NCBI GenBank assembly: GCA_005281725.1
Contig: SSBO01000119.1
Location: forward strand, 1-10,731
DNA from: Wuchereria bancrofti
Lineage: Eukaryota; Nematoda; Chromadorea; Rhabditida; Onchocercidae
Direction of reading: 5' to 3'
DNA length: 10,731 bases
Below the pieces are notes generated by a model. That model searched no databases. It saw nothing but the letters and a program-made list of their open reading frames with translations, and was not told the DNA's origin. The stretch's first letter is position 1. Each line of letters starts with the position of its first letter. Positions 9,001 through 10,731 of this stretch are shown piece by piece. A program made the position numbers and the translations under genes.

Positions 9001-9615
9001 AGTTCTAAATTTACAACTTTCATGATGAAAGGAATTGGCTTGACACTATAGAAATCATCCAAAAATTTGATTCTGCTGCAATTAGAAGCCTTTATCTTTT
9101 ACTTGTCTTGGATATTACTTTTTCAAAAACATCTTGTCTTCAAAAAAAAGCATGACTTTCAGCATAAATGTTATGTTATGATTTCAAGAACCACATGACT
9201 CATATATTTTTAATGCAATGTTTTAACCTCAAAAAAGAGAAGAAAAAACGTAGAAATTCTACTTCAGTTACTCCATATTAGCAATTTCACCTAAAAATGA
9301 AAGAAGAAAAAAACTGTTTGGAAACAAACTAAAACTTCCTCGATTTTTTCCCATTAGAAATTTTTGAACGTTTATCATAAAATTAAAAAAAAAAAATAAT
9401 AATCGAAACAATAATAAATGGAGGAAAACAACTTACGCAGAGTCCGGATCCGGAAATAAAATGAACGCACTAGATGGTATCCAACCACCTAAAACTGGCA
9501 ATGAACCTGTAACAAATACATACTCCCACGGTCGTACTGCTTCAACTTCCACCGAAAAATGAAGCACTATGCGCGGTACAACTGACATTTGGGCAGTAAG
9601 TGCTTGACCTGGCAT
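1..9615 (-). CDS. GPCPD1: GPCPD1/GDE5-like glycerophosphocholine phosphodiesterase, 13 exons seen, 3' end off the window
   Basis: Spliced gene: join of 9437-9615, 8575-8737, 8415-8529, 7957-8114, 6705-6791, 3906-4019, 2851-3007, 2554-2686, 1784-1883, 1367-1516, 983-1153, 540-670 and 1-74, all complement. The exons total 1732 nt (577 codons plus one base), and every junction keeps frame with GT and AG ends. Domain order matches animal GPCPD1: CBM20 (about residues 10-130, with LGGW at 42-45 and FRYFIGYYL at 77-85), a middle region with a DDDD run in exon 5, then GDPD from about 357 (GHRG 359-362, ENT 375-377, EFDV 393-396, FHDF 407-410, NIEIK 499-503). GPCPD1 enzymes hydrolyse glycerophosphocholine to choline and glycerol-3-phosphate in the cytosol. 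No signal peptide or membrane helix is visible, which agrees. The human protein has about 670 residues, so roughly 100-150 C-terminal residues and the stop are missing at the left edge. The family assignment is firm; exon 2, 4 and 6 borders are less sure. Confidence 0.92.
75..539 (-). other. GPCPD1 intron 12, no further content seen
   Basis: 465 bp of AT-rich intron between the donor GTAAGT (534-539) and the acceptor CCAG (75-77). It carries poly-T and poly-A runs. I see no repeat array, open frame or RNA structure worth naming. Confidence 0.85.
540..670 (-). CDS. GPCPD1: GPCPD1 exon 12: GDPD barrel
   Basis: The acceptor TTTTTTCAG precedes 670 and the donor GCCCT|GTAAGT follows 540 (phase 0 in, phase 2 out). 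It reads [20 protein letters not shown], then [29 protein letters not shown] matches the [11 protein letters not shown] segment of vertebrate GPCPD1 almost exactly and is the best-conserved stretch in the window. Confidence 0.95.
671..982 (-). other. GPCPD1 intron 11, no further content seen
   Basis: 312 bp, AT-rich, bounded by GTTTCT (977-982) and TTTTTTCAG. Nothing else is recognisable. Confidence 0.85.
983..1153 (-). CDS. GPCPD1: GPCPD1 exon 11: GDPD barrel, NIEIK motif
   Basis: The acceptor ATTTTGTAG precedes 1153 and the donor CAAAAG|GTTTCT follows 983; phase 0 at both ends, 57 codons. A variable polar stretch ([10 protein letters not shown]) is followed by [20 protein letters not shown] and IEIKY. 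GFNIEIK is the strand carrying a conserved metal-site glutamate (about residue 501). A perfect donor consensus (AAAG|GTAAGT, 1100-1106) lies inside the exon at codons 468-470; no usable acceptor follows it within the exon, so I read through it. Confidence 0.93.
1367..1516 (-). CDS. GPCPD1: GPCPD1 exon 10: second catalytic histidine (FHDF)
   Basis: The acceptor TTTTATAG precedes 1516 and the donor CTTCGT|GTATGT follows 1367; phase 0 at both ends. It reads [18 protein letters not shown], then [18 protein letters not shown]. His about 408 in FHD is the second catalytic histidine, and [12 protein letters not shown] matches the family's VKELTFDQLQLLKL helix. Confidence 0.93.
1784..1883 (-). CDS. 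GPCPD1: GPCPD1 exon 9: GDPD metal-binding strands
   Basis: The acceptor ATTTTTCAG precedes 1883 and the donor GATAAA|GTGCGT follows 1784 (phase 2 in, phase 0 out). It reads [20 protein letters not shown], then [13 protein letters not shown] (Glu about 375) and EFDV (Glu about 393, Asp about 395) are the acidic metal-binding and catalytic positions of the family. GTGCGT is an unusual donor, but the protein continuity into exon 10 is clear. Confidence 0.93.
1884..2553 (-). other. GPCPD1 intron 8, no further content seen
   Basis: 670 bp bounded by GTATGT and ATTTTTCAG. An uninterrupted minus-strand frame at 2104-2292 has no family resemblance and lies where the protein alignment needs no extra residues, so I treat it as noncoding. 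Confidence 0.8.
2554..2686 (-). CDS. GPCPD1: GPCPD1 exon 8: start of the GDPD catalytic domain (GHRG)
   Basis: The acceptor TTTCTTTGCAG precedes 2686 and the donor ACGAA|GTATGT follows 2554 (phase 1 in, phase 2 out). It reads [10 protein letters not shown], then [22 protein letters not shown] contains the first catalytic histidine (about residue 360) of glycerophosphodiester phosphodiesterases. [15 protein letters not shown] is close to the vertebrate KPRIPLDVGHRGAGNS signature. Confidence 0.95.
2851..3007 (-). CDS. GPCPD1: GPCPD1 exon 7: region just before the GDPD domain
   Basis: The acceptor CGTTTTAG precedes 3007 and the donor TTAATG|GTAATG follows 2851 (phase 0 in, phase 1 out). It reads [20 protein letters not shown], then [20 protein letters not shown]. 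The LELxFxFFEED and later GKVRVDYIIIKPL stretches of vertebrate GPCPD1 correspond to [10 protein letters not shown] here and to the exon 7/8 junction. Confidence 0.9.
3008..3905 (-). other. GPCPD1 intron 6 with an exon-like island
   Basis: 898 bp bounded by the weak donor GTTAGC and the acceptor TTTTAG. Most is AT-rich. At about 3040-3160 GC content rises to near half and several frames are open. A 22-codon piece (3062-3127) is phase-compatible with inclusion. Further left-to-right the intron also holds two copies of CCTTTAATGT-type sequence near 3405-3440. Confidence 0.7.
3906..4019 (-). CDS. GPCPD1: GPCPD1 exon 6: middle region
   Basis: The acceptor TTAATTTTCAG precedes 4019. It reads [20 protein letters not shown] and then [14 protein letters not shown], and is much GC-richer than the flanking introns. 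The donor used here is CTT|GTTAGC, a weak site. GCG|GTGGAG four codons earlier would also keep phase 0 and would drop VEFL. No signal or catalytic motif is present; the segment bridges CBM20 and GDPD. Confidence 0.83.
4121..4243. repeat. 31-bp tandem repeat, about 3.7 copies
   Basis: Units start at 4130, 4161, 4192 and 4223 with an exact 31-bp spacing. The first three are identical and the fourth follows the unit for 21 bases, then diverges. Each unit contains TAAGCTTA (a HindIII palindrome), AATAACAAAG and CCTTCATCAT. The identity between copies indicates recent expansion. It lies in intron 5, 100 bp from exon 6. Confidence 0.97.
4341..4422. repeat. (ATC)n microsatellite with interruptions
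   Basis: About 27 triplets of ATC with interspersed ATT, ACC and AAC. Read on the minus strand it would spell an Asp/Asn run, producing open frames across the tract that are not genes. Confidence 0.97.
4737..4787. repeat. 22-bp exact direct repeat, period 29
   Basis: TTTGTCTCTTTTTG followed by TTTATTGT occurs at 4737-4758 and again at 4766-4787. It is a local duplication in intron 5. Confidence 0.9.
5141..5160. repeat. CT-rich simple repeat
   Basis: A run of CT dinucleotides with one C insertion, directly after an ACGCCA motif. It is intronic. Confidence 0.9.
6144..6217. repeat. Imperfect inverted repeat able to form a 74-nt hairpin
   Basis: A perfect 11-bp inverted repeat (TCAGTTGCATC at 6168-6178, its complement at 6183-6193) encloses a four-base TACC loop. 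Outward the arms keep partial pairing (ATCCCGT against ACGGAT, AGGAA against TTCCT) to 6144 and 6217. It lies inside intron 5. It could be a small palindromic element remnant or a structured intronic RNA; the tight loop is not typical for a microRNA precursor. Confidence 0.6.
6705..6791 (-). CDS. GPCPD1: GPCPD1 exon 5: acidic linker
   Basis: The acceptor TTTTTTTGCAG precedes 6791 and the donor ATTGCT|GTAAGA follows 6705; it is phase 0 at both ends (29 codons). It reads [17 protein letters not shown] and ends [10 protein letters not shown]. The Asp run sits where vertebrate GPCPD1 has its own DDDD stretch between CBM20 and the catalytic part, which supports inclusion although the composition is simple. 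This short exon is isolated between introns of 1165 and 2685 bp. Confidence 0.8.
6792..7956 (-). other. GPCPD1 intron 4 with a possible cassette exon
   Basis: 1165 bp, AT-rich, bounded by GTAACT and TTTTTTTGCAG. It contains a 13-bp tandem duplication (7264-7289), a short AAT run near 7200-7213, and a GC-richer phase-0 exon candidate at 7653-7703. Open frames on both strands at 7298-7574 show no recognisable family. Confidence 0.75.
7264..7289. repeat. 13-bp tandem duplication
   Basis: AGATTATTTAAAA occurs twice in a row inside intron 4. It is simple slippage-type AT-rich sequence. Confidence 0.85.
7957..8114 (-). CDS. GPCPD1: GPCPD1 exon 4: middle region
   Basis: The acceptor GTTTCAG precedes 8114 (phase 1 in, matching exon 3) and the donor GAGAG|GTAACT follows 7957 (phase 0 out). 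It reads [34 protein letters not shown] and [14 protein letters not shown]. Residues around QNEILLRFH line up with the QTEIRLRLH segment of vertebrate GPCPD1, and the spacing from exon 3 agrees to within one residue when the two are joined directly. A competing acceptor at 8134-8135 (TTTTTAG) leaves the same frame downstream but does not match exon 3 in phase. A consensus-like donor (GTAAGC, 8095-8100) lies inside the exon. Confidence 0.82.
8415..8529 (-). CDS. GPCPD1: GPCPD1 exon 3: end of CBM20
   Basis: The acceptor ATTTCAG precedes 8529 and the donor AGTT|GTAAGA follows 8415 (phase 1 out). It encodes [15 protein letters not shown], which matches the family's xHKWExxLxPRS segment closing the carbohydrate-binding domain, then VTDKFGWS. 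The intron before it (8530-8574) is only 45 bp but is forced by phase and by the conserved residues on either side. Confidence 0.88.
8575..8737 (-). CDS. GPCPD1: GPCPD1 exon 2: second half of CBM20
   Basis: The acceptor TTTTTCAG precedes 8737 and the donor TTA|GTGAGT follows 8575. It reads [11 protein letters not shown], then [11 protein letters not shown], the usual strand after the conserved W in this family. Phase 2 in and phase 0 out agree with both neighbours. The last third (Lys/Glu-rich plus a FFF run from an 11-base homopolymer at 8619-8629) has no counterpart in vertebrate GPCPD1. It can be read as an in-frame 51-nt intron at 8604-8654 with GT and AG ends, which would split this exon into 8655-8737 and 8575-8603. 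Both versions keep the frame. Confidence 0.82.
8738..9436 (-). other. GPCPD1 intron 1, no further content seen
   Basis: 699 bp bounded by GTAAGT (9431-9436) and TTTTTCAG. It is AT-rich with long homopolymers. First introns often carry regulatory sites, but I see no defined element. Confidence 0.85.
9437..9615 (-). CDS. GPCPD1: GPCPD1 exon 1: start and first half of CBM20
   Basis: This encodes residues 1-59 plus two bases and ends at the donor CTGC|GTAAGT. It reads through [23 protein letters not shown] and [10 protein letters not shown]. The LGGW at residues 42-45 is the LGxW tryptophan motif of CBM20 domains. The first ATG is at 9615 and a second in-frame ATG is at codon 10 (9588). The second would give an N-terminus about the length of the vertebrate protein. 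I keep the upstream one because it is open and lies just inside a plausible trans-splice leader, but the choice is not settled. Confidence 0.9.
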
Positions 9616-10226
9616 TTGAGGAAAAAAATAAATTTCGCAAAACTACAGAAACATTCATTATAAATTTCATAATATAATTTTCAAAAAGAAATAACCCTGA
9701 ATTAAATCATCGCCCACTCAATTCTTTCGATAATTATTGACGAAAGTTAAAAAAAAATCATATTAATAAACTCTTTATTAGTAACTTTTGATAAGTTTCA
9801 ACTTTCCTTTCTTCAACTATTGCAATATTCCTTTTTTTTCTCTTTTTATCTTTCATCTATTTAATTAGTAATATATTTCATGATAACTGAACTAATTATT
9901 ATTGTGAAATAATGATTACTAATTATTATGTAGTAGCAATAATGAAATAATTATATAGTAGCAATAATAAAAAAATTCATTAATATAGAGTTATCTATAA
10001 CTTTTTTTTTGAATAAAAAAAATCTTTTTCGATATTAAAAGCTAATGACATTTGACAATATTTCCCTCTTAAAGTCTTTCATATTTTTTTCATAAAAATA
10101 AAAATGGCTAAAATGAAATTTTAAATATTAAATGAAATTAAATGAAAAGAGATAAATGAAATTTTTTTAGGTTTAATTTCTTTAAATGCAATATCTAAAA
10201 TAATTTTAAACACTTATACGGTTATC
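9616..10226. other. Upstream AT-rich noncoding DNA
   Basis: The region just upstream of GPCPD1 has no supportable gene on either strand. It is dominated by A/T runs, ATT-rich stretches (9885-9970, with TAGTAGCAATAAT at 9931 and 9956) and AAATGAAA-type repeats (10110-10162). The promoter presumably lies here, but I see no defined core element. Confidence 0.75.
9643..9648 (-). promoter_or_regulatory. Candidate splice-leader (trans-splice) or 5' UTR acceptor of GPCPD1
   Basis: Reading on the minus strand, TTTCTGTAG ends 27 nt upstream of the first ATG (9615). Nematode messages commonly receive a splice leader at such an acceptor, leaving a very short 5' UTR. No spliceable exon upstream is evident. 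A later AG at 9609-9610 (in GCCAG, inside the predicted start codons) could serve the same role and would move the start to codon 10. The site is inferred from sequence only. Confidence 0.4.
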
Positions 10227-10230
10227 TATT

Positions 10231-10466
10231 CATACGTTCACATACGTCCATCTAATCATTCAAACCTTTACATACATTTATCCATTCATATGTTCATTTA
10301 CGTCTATCTATTCATACGTTCATACAAGCCTATCTATCCATAAGTCCACATACGTCTACTTTTCATACTTTCATATATGTCTATCTATTTATTCATATGT
10401 TTACATACGTCTCTCTGTTCATACGTTTACATACACCTATTCGTACGTTCACTTACGCCTATTCAT
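10231..10466. repeat. Degenerate 26-bp minisatellite, about nine copies
   Basis: Units begin near 10231, 10257, 10287, 10313, 10339, 10364, 10394, 10420 and 10442. Spacing is mostly 26 bp, with 30- and 22-bp variants that differ by one tetranucleotide. The typical unit joins CATACGTTCA to CATACGTCTATC, so a CATACGT word appears about twice per unit. Copies have diverged substantially, so the array is old. It lies about 0.6-0.85 kb upstream of the GPCPD1 start. Confidence 0.92.
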
Positions 10467-10731
10467 CTGAACTTTCTCAGCAATCATATTAACATCTAAT
10501 AGATATCACTCCTCATTGATAGCATAAATACTATTTGAGAGTAGTAGTGAGAAATTTGCGACTTTTTCGCATCAATCTAACAATGTATGTATGTGTGTCT
10601 GTCTGTCTGTCTATGTGTGTCTATGTGTGTATGTATATATATATGAATTGTAGAACGTGAAGAACACGTGATCGATTGGACTAAATGTTGACGAGCAGAA
10701 TGAGATGAGAGTAGTAGCAAGTGAGGAAGAG
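10467..10731. other. Right-edge noncoding DNA
   Basis: No gene is supported in this end segment apart from the microsatellite within it. A 12-bp word, TGAGAGTAGTAG, occurs twice (10536 and 10706), and the last 60 bases are purine-rich. A palindromic CACGTG sits at 10665-10670 but is too short to call a regulatory site. Confidence 0.6.
10583..10645. repeat. Compound microsatellite (TATG, TG, TCTG, TA)
   Basis: A continuous tract of TATG/TGTG, then four TCTG-type units, then CTATGTGTG twice, ending in a TA run. It is a simple-sequence repeat upstream of the gene. Confidence 0.95.

Noticed and set aside
10665..10670. CACGTG palindrome as an E-box
   Set aside because: A six-base motif 1 kb upstream has no support on its own.
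1..10731. Mobile elements, tRNA, rRNA, CRISPR, bacterial (for example endosymbiont-derived) insert
   Set aside because: I found no transposase or reverse-transcriptase motifs, no cloverleaf or A/B-box pattern, no spaced identical repeats of CRISPR type, and no long unspliced bacterial-like frame.

Overview
The window looks like genomic DNA from a nematode, probably a spirurid or filarial-type worm. It is AT-rich, it is a multi-exon eukaryotic gene with short exons and introns of 45 bp to about 2.7 kb, nearly every acceptor ends in a T-rich tract plus CAG or TAG (TTTTTCAG, TTTGCAG, TTTATAG), and the probable 5' end shows the layout of a trans-spliced message. The species assignment is an inference from splice style and composition, not from any marker gene.

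One gene fills positions 1 to 9615 on the minus strand. I could assemble 13 exons whose splice phases all agree, giving about 577 codons with no internal stop. The protein is the nematode counterpart of GPCPD1 (GDE5), glycerophosphocholine phosphodiesterase 1: an N-terminal CBM20 starch-binding-type domain (exons 1-3), a middle region with an acidic linker (exons 4-7), and a C-terminal GDPD catalytic domain (exons 8-13). The catalytic signatures GHRG, ENT, EFDV, FHDF and NIEIK are all present. The 3' end of the gene (end of the GDPD barrel and stop codon) lies beyond the left edge.

Introns hold repeats rather than other genes. The largest (4020-6704) contains a 31-bp tandem array, an (ATC)n microsatellite, a 22-bp direct repeat, a roughly 74-nt imperfect hairpin and a recurring GTGGCGCA-type octamer. 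Three introns contain GC-richer, exon-like islands that could be cassette exons or missed sequence: 3062-3127, 7653-7703 and 8134-8330.

Upstream of the gene (9616-10731) there is no coding region I can support. It holds AT-rich low-complexity DNA, a degenerate 26-bp minisatellite (about 10231-10466) and a compound TG/TCTG/TA microsatellite (10583-10645). I see no mobile element, tRNA, rRNA or CRISPR array. The window is an ordinary metazoan housekeeping locus; the points of interest are alternative-splicing candidates and repeats, not a new system.
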